Shown: positions 1 to 7,837 of the stretch, piece by piece
Layout: each line of letters begins with the position of its first letter
How positions within the stretch are numbered: the first letter of the stretch is position 1
Source of the DNA: Rubneribacter badeniensis
GTDB taxonomy: Bacteria > Actinomycetota > Coriobacteriia > Coriobacteriales > Eggerthellaceae
DNA: 64,000 nucleotides
NCBI RefSeq assembly: GCF_002899695.1
Contig: NZ_PPEL01000004.1
Span: forward strand, 25,240 to 89,239
Direction of reading: 5' to 3'
Program-made: the position numbers and the translations under genes
The notes under the pieces: generated by a model
What the model saw: only the letters and a program-made list of their open reading frames with translations
Told to the model about the DNA's origin: nothing
Database searches by the model: none

Positions 1-1
1 T

Positions 2-265
2 CCCGATGCGCGCATCGACGACGGGTTGCTCGACGTCTGCATCGCCCATCCTCCCATCGGTGTGGCGGGCGCGGCGTTCGTCTTCGCGTTGGCGAAGAGC
101 GGAAGGCACACGCGATTCAGGCAGATGGAGCTTCGCCGTGCCTCCTCGCTATGCGTGCGTTTCGACGCCCCCGTTCCCGCTCAGATAGACGGCGAGCCGC
201 TGGAGGCCGAAGCCTACGTCATCGACGCCGTCCCCCAAGCCCTTGACGTTCTGATGCCTGCCTAA
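2..265 (+). CDS. Diacylglycerol/lipid kinase family protein, C-terminal fragment (cut by window start)
   Basis: The frame is open from the first base, so only the last 87 residues are present. The text PDARIDDGLLDVCI, followed later by QIDGEPLE, matches the C-terminal beta-sandwich of YegS/BmrU/DgkB-type lipid kinases, where an aP.A.idDGlldv strand precedes a DGE motif. These cytoplasmic enzymes phosphorylate diacylglycerol or related lipids using an N-terminal catalytic domain, which lies outside the window. The gene converges on the ATPase gene that ends at 307. Family assignment is fair; the substrate cannot be judged. Confidence 0.7.
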   Translation, partial: PDARIDDGLLDVCIAHPPIGVAGAAFVFALAKSGRHTRFRQMELRRASSLCVRFDAPVPAQIDGEPLEAEAYVIDAVPQALDVLMPA

Positions 266-306
266 CTCCGTCCGCAGACGCATCCGCTTGCGTTCGCCAA
301 TCGCTT

Positions 307-1530
307 TCAGGCGAGGTGCCCGCCTGTCGAATCGGTCAGCCAATCCAACGCGTTGACCTGCCATATCCCCTCATGGGAGCGCGGGCTGACGTCATCGAGC
401 GTGATGAGGAGTTTGGGTTGGTTGTCACGCAGGGCCTGTAGGGGCGCCAGTTCCCGCGCGAGGGTGCCGGCATCGGCGACCGTTTCTGCCACTTGATAGT
501 ACGCTCTGCCCTCGGGGCCTTCCGTTACGAAATCTATCTCGGCTTCGCCGATGCGGCCTATGCAGACGGAGCTCTCCCGGCGCATCAGCTCCAGATACAC
601 GACGTTCTCGAGGACGCGCCCGGTGTCGCGCAGCTGCCCGGAGAGCGCCATCCTCCGCAACCCCATATCGACGGCGTAGTACTTCTCGTGCAGTTTGAGC
701 AGCCGTTTCCCCCGGATGTCGTAGCGTTTCACCGGGTAGAAGATATAGCTGTTGACAAGCCCCGACAGGTATTCCGCCACCGTGTTGGGCGCTATGCGAA
801 GCCCTTGGGAGGTCATGGCGTCGCTGATGCGCTTTGCCGACGCGAGGTTTCCCACGTTGTCGAACATGAAGGAGGCGAGGGCGTCAAGCGCCAGCGAGTT
901 GGCGATGTTGAGCCGCTGCGCCACGTCTTTGAACAGGACGGTGCTCAGTATCCCTTCGAGGTAGTCATGGAGGGAGAGATCGTCGGAGGCGAAATCGAAG
1001 GTGGCGGGGAAGGCCCCGTTGCGGATGTAGCGGTCGTAGAGGCGCTGCGGAGAGAGCGCCTCCTTCGCCTGGGCAGAGGCGGTGCGGTACTCCGAGAAGG
1101 AAAGCGGCGTCATCTTCACCTCCACGTAGCGGCCGGAGAGCAGGGTCGCCAAGGTGCCGCCGAGCAGAAGGGCGTTCGATCCGGTGAGGTACAGGTCGAT
1201 GTTCGGTCGCGTGTAGAGGCTGTCGACGGCCTTTTGGAAGTCTGGGGCGTTTTGCACCTCGTCGATGAACACGTAGTTCATGGCATTGGGTTGCGCGCGC
1301 GAGAGCACCTCGTCGTGCAGGGCGCGGTAGTCGATGAGTCGTTCGTTCTCAAGTTGCTCCAAATTGATGGTGATGATGCGGTTCGGAGGGACGCCCTCCT
1401 TCTCCAGCTCGGTGGCGAACAGGCGCAGCAGCGTCGATTTTCCGCAGCGCCGCACGCCGGTGACTACTTTGATGAGGTCCCGATCCTTCCAGCGGCGCAG
1501 CTGCGCGAGGTAATGCGGCCTGTCGATCAT
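307..1530 (-). CDS. ATP-binding protein of the AAA_14/DUF4143 family
   Basis: A 407-residue protein. Walker A is GVRRCGKS at residues 25-32 and Walker B ends in FIDEV around residues 88-92, followed by a sensor-like LTGSNA. The C-terminal half has the layout of DUF4143, a PD-(D/E)XK-like fold found in this very common family of bacterial and archaeal ATPases of unknown role. The start at 1530 is chosen because GAAGGGAAG precedes it and because residue 1 then aligns with the family start (MIDRPHYL). An in-frame ATG 36 codons upstream would read through a palindromic operator-like region and is probably not used. The gene stands alone. Function is unknown; such genes are often accessory and patchily distributed. 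Confidence 0.85.
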   Translation of the reverse strand: MIDRPHYLAQLRRWKDRDLIKVVTGVRRCGKSTLLRLFATELEKEGVPPNRIITINLEQLENERLIDYRALHDEVLSRAQPNAMNYVFIDEVQNAPDFQKAVDSLYTRPNIDLYLTGSNALLLGGTLATLLSGRYVEVKMTPLSFSEYRTASAQAKEALSPQRLYDRYIRNGAFPATFDFASDDLSLHDYLEGILSTVLFKDVAQRLNIANSLALDALASFMFDNVGNLASAKRISDAMTSQGLRIAPNTVAEYLSGLVNSYIFYPVKRYDIRGKRLLKLHEKYYAVDMGLRRMALSGQLRDTGRVLENVVYLELMRRESSVCIGRIGEAEIDFVTEGPEGRAYYQVAETVADAGTLARELAPLQALRDNQPKLLITLDDVSPRSHEGIWQVNALDWLTDSTGGHLA

Positions 1531-1550
1531 GGGTCTTCCCTTCGGCAGAA

Positions 1551-1651
1551 ACTTTTCATTCGATTGAAAAGTATAGAAGAAATCGAGAAACTTTTCAATC
1601 GAATGAAAAGTTTTGCCAATTACTGGAAAAGATTTCATTTAGTTGAAAAGT
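1551..1651. promoter_or_regulatory. Three spaced palindromic repeats upstream of the DUF4143 ATPase gene
   Basis: Copies lie at 1551-1572, 1590-1611 and (degenerate, about 17 of 22 positions) 1630-1651. The first two are exact reverse complements of each other, and each is itself a near palindrome of the form ACTTTTCA-N6-TGAAAAGT. Centre spacing is 39-40 bp, about four helical turns. The stretch is AT-rich against a GC-rich background and sits 20-120 bp upstream of the ATPase start. This is consistent with a multi-site operator; the binding protein is unknown. Confidence 0.6.
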
Positions 1652-1654
1652 TTT

Positions 1655-2057
1655 TGGATCGGCGCTGCTTCGGGCGAGATGAGATCATGCGATCCGATCG
1701 CCCGTCATCTTGTCGTTGCCGGAGCCGGGTTTTTCATCGATCGAAGGAGAGGGCGCTACGGCTGCGACGAAGTGCGTCTGGGAGGACGCGGGGCTTCGGA
1801 ATTCCACCTGTCGGAACAAAGATGCGCGGAGGTGGTCGACCACGCCCCTCTGCTTTCTGGGTTGTGTTTGGCGCGATGCTCCCATTTCCCCGAGGGGCTG
1901 CGCAGCTTCGTCGCCCGCTTCGCGCGACCGGAGGAGCCGTGGGTGCCGGCACGGCGTCCGGCTGCGGTGGACGGAAAGCGAACAAGCGAAGCGGCTTTCT
2001 CGCCATGCGACGGTTAGCGCGACGGCGCAGGGGATGCCCTGCCGAGCACGTTCGGCG
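1655..2057. other. Non-coding stretch, nothing recognised
   Basis: About 400 bases between the palindromes before the ATPase gene and the serA terminator. Open frames exist on both strands but are arginine/proline-rich, lack ribosome binding sites and match no family I know. No RNA gene is apparent. Confidence 0.4.
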
Positions 2058-2066
2058 AAAAACGAG

Positions 2067-2104
2067 AAAAACGAAGGCCGACGCCTTCGGGGCGTCGGCC
2101 TTCG
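2067..2104 (-). terminator. Rho-independent terminator of serA
   Basis: A perfect 14-bp stem (2072-2085 with 2091-2104) with a 5-base loop is followed, on the minus strand, directly by TTTTT (2071-2067). It lies 27 bases after the serA stop codon. Confidence 0.85.
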
Positions 2105-2130
2105 AGCGGTTGCGCAACGACGGGAAGCCG

Positions 2131-3306
2131 CTACTTCACCACGCGCACCCTGCGCACGCCCTCGAGAGCGGCGAGGCGCTCAATGGCATCGTCGGGCCAT
2201 CCCGCCGCGCCTGCGTCGAGGTCGAGCAGCGTGTAGGCCGCCTCTCCGCGCGACTTGTTCGCCATGTTCTCGATGTTCACGCCCGCGTCGCCGAACACGT
2301 TGGTGATGCGGGCGAGGGCGTTCGGAACGTTTTCGTGCAGCACGGCCACGCGGCGCAGACCCTCCGGTACGGGGCCCAGGTCGCAGGCGGGGTAGTTCAC
2401 GGAGTTTGCGATCGTGCCGTTGTCCAGGTAGTCCATGAGCTCGCGCACGGCCATCACCGCGCAGTTGTCCTCGGCCTCGGCTGTCGAGGCGCCCAGGTGG
2501 GGCAGCACGACGGCATGCTCCATGCGCATGACGGCGGGGTTGGCGAAGTCGGTGACGTAGACGGCCACCTTGCCCGAGGAAAGCGCGGCGGCCATGGCCT
2601 CGTCGTCCACGAGCGAATCGCGCGAGAAGTTGAGGAACACGGCCCCGTCCTTCATGAGCGAGCAAGCGCGCGCGTCGATCATGCCCTTCGTGGAGTCCGT
2701 GGCGGGCACGTGGATGGTGAGGTAGTCGCAGACGCGCAGCACGTCGTCGAGGTTCGTGACGTGGTGCACGGCGCTCGAGATGCGCCAGGCCGCCCCCACC
2801 GACACGTACGGGTCGTAGCCGTAGACGTCCATCCCCAGGCCGACGGCGGCGTTGGCCACCTCAGCGCCGATAGCCCCCAGCCCGATCACGCCGAGCTTCT
2901 TGCCCGCGATCTCGCGTCCGGAAAACGCCTTCTTCGCCTTCTCGGCCGCTTTGGCGATGTTCTCGTCGCCGGCGTTGTCGCGGCACCACGCGATGCCGCC
3001 CGCGATGTCGCGGCTGCCCAGCAAAAGCGCGCAGATGACGAGCTCCTTCACGGCGTTCGCGTTCGCTCCGGGGGTGTTGAACACCACGATACCCGCCTCG
3101 GCGCAGCGCTCGAGCGGGATGTTGTTCACGCCCGCGCCCGCGCGGGCGATGGCGAGCAGGCTCTCGGGGAGTTCGACGTCGTGCAAAGACGCGCTTCGCA
3201 CGAGCGCCCCGTCGGCGCCCTCGAGCGTGTCGGACAGCGCGTAGCCTTCGGTGAGGAGGGCGGTGCCCAGGGGCGAGATGTTGTTGAGGCAGTGGATGCG
3301 GCGCAT
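2131..3306 (-). CDS. serA: D-3-phosphoglycerate dehydrogenase
   Basis: Catalyses the NAD-dependent oxidation of 3-phosphoglycerate to 3-phosphohydroxypyruvate, the first step of serine synthesis, in the cytoplasm. At 391 residues it is the short class: an N-terminal substrate domain, an NAD-binding Rossmann segment with GLGAIG at residues 142-147, the catalytic-histidine motif LPHLGAST, and a C-terminal ACT domain (VAVLHENVPNALARI, VNIENM) that in this family senses an effector such as serine. The start at 3306 has GAAGGAGAT at good spacing; an upstream ATG at 3384 would overlap the promoter. The gene is monocistronic and is not accompanied by serC. Confidence 0.92.
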   Translation of the reverse strand: MRRIHCLNNISPLGTALLTEGYALSDTLEGADGALVRSASLHDVELPESLLAIARAGAGVNNIPLERCAEAGIVVFNTPGANANAVKELVICALLLGSRDIAGGIAWCRDNAGDENIAKAAEKAKKAFSGREIAGKKLGVIGLGAIGAEVANAAVGLGMDVYGYDPYVSVGAAWRISSAVHHVTNLDDVLRVCDYLTIHVPATDSTKGMIDARACSLMKDGAVFLNFSRDSLVDDEAMAAALSSGKVAVYVTDFANPAVMRMEHAVVLPHLGASTAEAEDNCAVMAVRELMDYLDNGTIANSVNYPACDLGPVPEGLRRVAVLHENVPNALARITNVFGDAGVNIENMANKSRGEAAYTLLDLDAGAAGWPDDAIERLAALEGVRRVRVVK

Positions 3307-3379
3307 GGGGATCTCCTTCGAAAACGGCGGCCCGACGCGCCTGGTCGATGCGTCGCGGCCGCTTCGATGCGTTCCCGCC

Positions 3380-3409
3380 ATCATGCGCCCCGGCAGGTTT
3401 CGCTGTCAA
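3380..3409 (-). promoter_or_regulatory. serA promoter candidate
   Basis: On the minus strand a perfect TTGACA (3409-3404) is followed after 18 bases by CATGAT (3385-3380), which gives a leader of about 65-70 nt before the serA start. Confidence 0.5.
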
Positions 3410-3634
3410 CGAAAGTCGAGCGTGCGAGCGTTTTTCTCGGCGGATGCTTGTCCTTGCCGCGCGTTGCGTTGGCTCAGGGCGGCGTGCCAGGTCGGGGTGC
3501 GGCGACATGGCTTGGAAGCGCTCGGCCCTGGGTCGCGTTCTGCGACCGTTTCGAGCGCGCGCTTGGCCTTGCGGCGCGTCTCGGCGCGCTTTAGGGCGCG
3601 AGTTCAGCTTCGCAGTGCGTCGATCGTCTGCTTA

Positions 3635-3847
3635 CGGTAACGGATTCCAAAATTTTTTCCGATATTGTGCCGAAGCGATCGCTCTGGAGAAGGTCGGGCC
3701 GCGCAAAAAGCCAGAATGGTAAAATATGCAGAAAAAGATATCGATATTGTACCGAAATCCCTCGGTTCGAGCCGATTCGTGGAGATAAGAGGGAAGAAAT
3801 ATGCATCTTCGGTAATATATTGTCAAAAATATCAGAATTCCTTACCG
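3635..3847. repeat. AT-rich 213-bp element with imperfect inverted ends (copy 1)
   Basis: The left end begins CGGTAACGGATTCC and runs into AAAATTTTTT. The right end (3810-3847) reads inward from the other side as CGGTAAGGAATTC. The right-hand 38 bases are closely similar to 6908-6946, and the left-hand 22 bases match 6752-6773 at about 17 positions, so this is one of two related elements in the window. Base composition is far more AT-rich than the surroundings. No protein is encoded inside. It may be a small non-autonomous mobile element or a conserved regulatory module. Confidence 0.5.
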
Positions 3848-3848
3848 T

Positions 3849-3946
3849 TAGCCAGTAGCCAGTAGCCAGTAGCCAGTAGCCAGTAGCCAGTAGCCAGTAG
3901 CCAGTAGCCAGTAGCCAGTAGCCAGTAGCCAGTAGCCAGTAGCCAG
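3849..3946. repeat. Tandem heptamer array, 14 x TAGCCAG
   Basis: Fourteen uninterrupted exact copies of a 7-bp unit, starting two bases after the right end of the AT-rich element. Read on the minus strand every frame gives the same repeating peptide (YWLLATG), because 7 is not a multiple of 3, so open frames through the array are not evidence of coding. Perfect short tandem repeats of this length usually vary in copy number by slippage. Confidence 0.95.
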
Positions 3947-3949
3947 TCG

Positions 3950-4340
3950 ACATCCGATCCCGTCTGACCCATTCGTCCTCGCTCTCTTCCGGCGGCATTT
4001 CGAGTGGCTCTGTGCCAAACCAAGGCCGATGCGGGTCTGCGTTCGCGGGATCTCGGATCGGATTCCTTGCGATCAGGCCGGGCAGAAGGCTCCTCCATTG
4101 GGCGAAGGGCCTTTCCGTTTCGCCTATGGGGTTGGCGCGGCACGCGGATTCGGCTTCTACCAACATCATCTGACGGAGGATTGCAAGAAAGAGTGCGTTT
4201 CGCTGAAGGCGAGGGGGCGGGCGTGCTTGCCGGGTTGGGGGCAGATGTGCGAATGCGGTGCGGACGAGCGCTGTGCTTGCGCGCTCGGGCTTGCACGGCG
4301 CGCGAAGGCCGCGAGCGCCTGCCGCGCAAGGCGAGCGCGC
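3950..4340. other. Non-coding stretch between heptamer array and bacterioferritin gene
   Basis: About 390 bases without a supported gene. A minus-strand frame reading from about 4169 into the heptamer array has a plausible-looking composition but no ribosome binding site and no family resemblance, so it is not called. Confidence 0.35.
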
Positions 4341-4343
4341 AAG

Positions 4344-4376
4344 GGGCCGCCGACCCTTTGCGCGGATCGGCGGCCC
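4344..4376 (-). terminator. Hairpin after bacterioferritin gene, no U-tract
   Basis: A perfect 10-bp stem (4344-4353 with 4367-4376) around a 13-base loop lies 29 bases past the stop codon. It has no T-run on either side, so it is either a weak terminator or an mRNA 3'-end stabiliser. Confidence 0.4.
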
Positions 4377-4404
4377 GTCCTGCTGCGGCAAGGAGCGCGT
4401 GCGG

Positions 4405-4869
4405 CTAGTTCTGCGTGGAGAGGAACACCTGAAGCGACATCTGCTCGATCTGGTCTTGCAGCTCCTCGAGCTCGTCGACGTGTTTGTCCTCGTCTTCGAG
4501 GATGTCCATGAGGACGTCGCGCGTAGCGTAGTCGAGCACCTTGCCGGCTAGGACGATGGCCTCGTTGTAGTCGCGCACGGTGTCCACCTCGAGCGCGTGG
4601 TCGAGGTCCACCTGCTCGGGGACCATCGCCCCGATGCGGATCTCGTTAAGGTGCGACACGATGGGCGTCCCCTCGAGGAACAGGATGCGCTCGATGAGCT
4701 TCTCGGCGTGCTTCATTTCGGTGATGGCGCGGTGCTCGAAGCTGTCGTGCAGTTTCGTGTAGCCCCAGTCCTCGCACATCTCGGCATGCACCATGTACTG
4801 GTTGATGGCGGTCAGCTCGCCGGCCAAAAGGTCGTTCAGCGTGTCGATGAGTTCCTGGTTTCCCTTCAT
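4405..4869 (-). CDS. bfr: Bacterioferritin
   Basis: A 154-residue ferritin-like four-helix protein that oxidises and stores iron in a 24-subunit cage. The diiron ligands expected for bacterioferritin are visible: E18 in GELTAINQY, and E51 and H54 in ITEMKHAE. The haem ligand M52 lies between them, which separates it from plain ferritin. The later motif RILFLEG and the C-terminal helix with DEDKH supply the remaining family marks. The start has GGAAGGAG at ideal distance. It is divergent from the LuxR-type gene that begins at 5141 and probably helps limit iron and oxygen stress in an anaerobe. Confidence 0.93.
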   Translation of the reverse strand: MKGNQELIDTLNDLLAGELTAINQYMVHAEMCEDWGYTKLHDSFEHRAITEMKHAEKLIERILFLEGTPIVSHLNEIRIGAMVPEQVDLDHALEVDTVRDYNEAIVLAGKVLDYATRDVLMDILEDEDKHVDELEELQDQIEQMSLQVFLSTQN

Positions 4870-4928
4870 GGGGCGCTCCTTCCGAAATACGGGCGATGGG
4901 CGGCGGGCCGCCTCGGCCCGTCCGCACG

Positions 4929-4934
4929 ATTGTA
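4929..4934 (-). promoter_or_regulatory. -10 element for bfr
   Basis: The minus strand reads TACAAT, about 60 bases upstream of the bfr start. No clear -35 hexamer is seen. The same hexamer recurs as the -10 of several genes in this window. Confidence 0.4.
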
Positions 4935-5064
4935 GGGGCGCGGCGGGGCGGGAGGGCGCGGCGTGGCGAACCGTCGCTACGGCGTCGCCGTGCTGTCAGA
5001 AAGCGCGAGGGGTGCTTGCTCGTCTCGAGCCGTCTGCCCCGCATCATGCGGCGGCATGCGCGTG

Positions 5065-5073
5065 TGCTACAAT
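5065..5073 (+). promoter_or_regulatory. Extended -10 element for the LuxR-type gene at 5141
   Basis: TGC followed by TACAAT forms an extended -10 about 68 bases upstream of the start codon. A -35 is not evident, as is usual for extended -10 promoters. Confidence 0.45.
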
Positions 5074-5140
5074 TCCTTGTCGACTCGATTCGTCAGAGGG
5101 TCGAGGCGCAAACCGGGTGAGACGACCGGAAGGGGGCGGC

Positions 5141-6595
5141 GTGGACTTCATGGCGCGTGTCGGCCGCGACGGGGGCGGTCCGGCGTTTCTTCTGCTAGGC
5201 TTCGGGATGTTCGTCGTGACGTATGGCGGCGGGCCGCTCGGTTTCTTCTCAGGGTCTGCTGGCTCGGTTCCCTGGGGCATCGTCCTCATCGCTCAGACTG
5301 CGTTTCTTGTGGGAACCGCGCTGGGAAGTTTCGGGGTGCGGTTTGCGTTCCGCTCGAGCTCCGAGCGGAGGGAGCGCGTGCTCGGCGCGTCGGCGTACGT
5401 CGCGGCGACGCTTGCGTGCTTGGCTTTGCAGCCCGCTTTGGCCGCTGCGAACGCCTCTATCGGCACATGGTGCAGGGTCGCGCTGTCCCTGTTCGCGGGA
5501 GCGTTCTCGGCTCAGCCCCTTCTTTTCTGGGTCGGACGGCTTCTCGATTTCAGTAGGGTGTCCGGACGTCTCGGGTTCTTCGCCGTGCTCGTTTCGTGCT
5601 ATCTGCTCAACCCGGCTGCGGCGGCGCTGGTGTCCCGCTTCGAGGGCGTGCCGTATGCGGGCCCTGCCGTCGTTGCAGGGTGCGCGCTCGCATCCGCCCT
5701 GATGCAGGCGCTTCTCTTCTGCCCATCAGAAGATGCCGTCCCTCGGAAGCCCTCGGGCAAAGGGGCTTATCGGCTCGTCGTCCACTCTTCTTCGGTCTTG
5801 ATCTGCCTGGGCTTCTCATGGGGAGTGGCCGAGGCCGCGACTTTGCTCATGCTCGGGGTTGGTCGCTCGGACGAGTCGGCGCTCGGCATGGTCGCAGCCT
5901 TCTGCCTGGTATTCGCCGCAGCGTGCGCGGCACGGGCGTTGAGCACGCGCGAAGAGATGAAGTTCGGAGCGTTCATCAGGCTTTCCATCGTTGCATGCGG
6001 GGGCACGCTCGTCTCTGTGCCCCTGGTTGTCGAGGTCATGCCGTCGCTGCTCTTCCCGCTGTGCTACTTCGTCATACTTCTCGGGGAGGTGTCGCTCATC
6101 GCGTTCTCGATAGACGTCTGCCGCGAGGAGGGAAGGGCCTTGGTGGACGTGCTTCCGGCCAACTACGCGGTGTTCGTAGGGGCCGTTTGCGTTTCAGGGA
6201 CGCTGTTTTGGATTGCGCACGAGTTGTTTGAGGAGCGGATGGCTTGGTGGATGGTTGCCATCGTCTCGACATGGGTCGTCCTGGCCGCTGTGCCCTTCCT
6301 TCCGAGCCGTGCGAGCGACGCGGTGGTGTTCACGCTCGGCGAGCTTCCCGAGAACGAGGGGTATGAAGCGAACGTCGCCATGCTTCGGGAGCGAATGGCG
6401 CTCCGCTACAGCCTGAGCGACAAGGAGGCCGAGGTTTTGGGCCTTCTGCTTCAAGGGATGAACCGCGAACAGATCGCCGCTCGGCTGTATCTGAGTCCTT
6501 GGACGATCAAGTCGCGCATAAGCATGATCTATAGAAAGTGCGGCATCCATTCGTACAAAGAGCTGGTGAAGCTCGCTTCGAGCGACGAGGCGTGA
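5141..6595 (+). CDS. Membrane-embedded LuxR-family transcriptional regulator (first of four)
   Basis: About 484 residues. Residues 1 to about 400 are a run of roughly 12 hydrophobic segments (for example AFLLLGFGMFVVTYGG and LLFPLCYFVILLGEVSLIAFS). The last 65 residues form a LuxR/FixJ-type winged helix-turn-helix (LSDKEAEVLGLLLQGMNREQIAARLYLSPWTIKSRISMIYRKCGI, given in part). The architecture, a permease-like sensor fused to a DNA-binding domain, is abundant in Eggerthellaceae. Ligand and targets are unknown. GTG 5141 follows AGGGGG closely; ATG 5150 is an alternative. It lies upstream of the hypA-ferredoxin-hypB genes and divergent from bfr. Confidence 0.8.
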   Translation: MDFMARVGRDGGGPAFLLLGFGMFVVTYGGGPLGFFSGSAGSVPWGIVLIAQTAFLVGTALGSFGVRFAFRSSSERRERVLGASAYVAATLACLALQPALAAANASIGTWCRVALSLFAGAFSAQPLLFWVGRLLDFSRVSGRLGFFAVLVSCYLLNPAAAALVSRFEGVPYAGPAVVAGCALASALMQALLFCPSEDAVPRKPSGKGAYRLVVHSSSVLICLGFSWGVAEAATLLMLGVGRSDESALGMVAAFCLVFAAACAARALSTREEMKFGAFIRLSIVACGGTLVSVPLVVEVMPSLLFPLCYFVILLGEVSLIAFSIDVCREEGRALVDVLPANYAVFVGAVCVSGTLFWIAHELFEERMAWWMVAIVSTWVVLAAVPFLPSRASDAVVFTLGELPENEGYEANVAMLRERMALRYSLSDKEAEVLGLLLQGMNREQIAARLYLSPWTIKSRISMIYRKCGIHSYKELVKLASSDEA

Positions 6596-6751
6596 TCCTA
6601 TTCGGGGCGGCCGATCCTTTCTGCGCTGCGTCTGCCCTTCCGGCGCTCTCTGGGCGGCGCGTTCAACGTGGCGGGCGTGTCGCTCTTCCGGTGCCCTCGT
6701 TTCCGCCCTTCGCGCTCAACTCGTCCCCGCAACGGCTGGGTTTATCGCAAT

Positions 6752-6946
6752 CGGTAAGGAATCGGAAAATTTTCCATGATAGTTTACGGCTATCGCGGAA
6801 AAGGGCGCTGTGGATCGCCTATTCAGTGCTTTAAGGTCCTGTTTTTGTTGCAAATGCAACGGAAATGGGGCTGCTTATGCAAGTCAGACTCTCCGAAGTG
6901 TGCAAACCGGTCATATATCGTCAAAAAAATGACCGATCCTTTACCG
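6752..6946. repeat. AT-rich 195-bp element with imperfect inverted ends (copy 2)
   Basis: The left end reads CGGTAAGGAATCGG; the right end (6908-6946) read from the opposite strand begins CGGTAAAGGATCGG, a 12 of 14 match. The right arm shares CGGT-ATATAT-GTCAAAAA-AT and CCTTACCG-like blocks with the element at 3635-3847. Inner sequences of the two copies are unrelated. No protein is encoded. Confidence 0.5.
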
Positions 6947-7282
6947 GAACCACCCCGCAACCGCTCTGCGAAAACGTCCCGCAGACTCGAAAACGCCCGC
7001 GACCCCGTCGGCGGGCCCTGCAGCTTCGCCGCCAGCAGGCTCGCCATCCGCCTGACAGCTTCGGACGGTAGCCCGCAAGGCCCAGCGGTGGCGCGTTCCG
7101 ACGGCGGCGCAACGCCTTCGAGGGGGCTTACGCGTTGCGCCTCCTTGCGGGCCGAAAGCGGGCATGCCCAAATGGGTGATTTTGCTTTTCGCCCAAAGGG
7201 GCGCTTCCTCATCTGCGGGTTATCCGGATAGCATGCGGCTTGCGCCGTTGGGGCGCGACGAAAGGCGGCGAAGGGAGTCGGC
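6947..7282. other. Non-coding leader region before hypA
   Basis: About 335 bases. The 10-bp palindrome TATCCGGATA lies at 7221-7230, roughly 50 bases before the hypA start, and could be an operator or part of the promoter. Nothing else was recognised. Confidence 0.35.
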
Positions 7283-7762
7283 ATGCACGAGATGGCGTTG
7301 GTGCACGGGGTGGTCGAGGCGGTGCTCGAGCATGCGGAAAGCGCTGGCGCGAGCGAGGTGACGGCGGTTTTCCTGACGGTGGGGGAGGGCCGCGATGTCG
7401 TCGAGGAGTACATGCAGGGGCTGTTCTCGTTTCTGACGAAGGGCACGGTCGCCGAGCATGCAAGGCTCGCCGTCAGGCGCTCTCCGTTCAAGGTGCGCTT
7501 CAACCGATGCGATGCCGTTTTCCCCATCGACGTCTTCGATCCGTCGACGTGGGGATGCTCCCGATGCGGCACCGAGCGCGACTACCGGTTTCATTCGGGC
7601 ATGGAGTTCACGATCGACCGCATCGAGATCGCAAGAGACGCCGCCGTCAAGAGCGGGGCACCGGTCGCGCGAACGCCGAAGGCTCGGACGAGGGCGTCGG
7701 GCGCGGACGGGGGCGCATGCGGCGGGCCGATGGAGGCCGCGCCCCTCGCTGTCGCCGGATGA
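7283..7762 (+). CDS. hypA: HypA-like hydrogenase/nickel maturation protein
   Basis: A 159-residue protein beginning MHEMALVHGVVEAV, the conserved nickel-binding N-terminus of HypA (Met1-His2-Glu3). The zinc ribbon is unusual: the second cluster GCSRCG is intact, but the first pair, normally CxxC, has only one cysteine (FNRCDAVF). After IDRIEI there is an extra charged tail of about 35 residues. HypA delivers nickel with HypB during [NiFe]-hydrogenase assembly, yet no hydrogenase subunit lies in this window. AAGGGAG precedes the start. It is probably co-transcribed with the ferredoxin and hypB downstream. Confidence 0.78.
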   Translation: MHEMALVHGVVEAVLEHAESAGASEVTAVFLTVGEGRDVVEEYMQGLFSFLTKGTVAEHARLAVRRSPFKVRFNRCDAVFPIDVFDPSTWGCSRCGTERDYRFHSGMEFTIDRIEIARDAAVKSGAPVARTPKARTRASGADGGACGGPMEAAPLAVAG

Positions 7763-7837
7763 CGGGCGGCGCGAGGTGGGCGCGCTCGTCGCGTTTCGGG
7801 TGGCTTTAACGTGCAGAAGAGGAGAGAGGAGAGGCGC

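Noticed and set aside
493..3594. Very long open frame on the plus strand opposite the ATPase and serA genes
   Set aside because: It is antisense to two well-supported genes; long antisense frames are common in GC-rich DNA, and the translation resembles no protein family.
3849..3946. Heptamer array considered as a CRISPR
   Set aside because: There are no spacers; units are contiguous 7-mers and no cas genes are present.
3591..4391. Minus-strand frame with a repeating YWLLATG peptide
   Set aside because: The peptide is forced by the stop-free heptamer array in every frame. There is no ribosome binding site and the flanking translation has no family resemblance.
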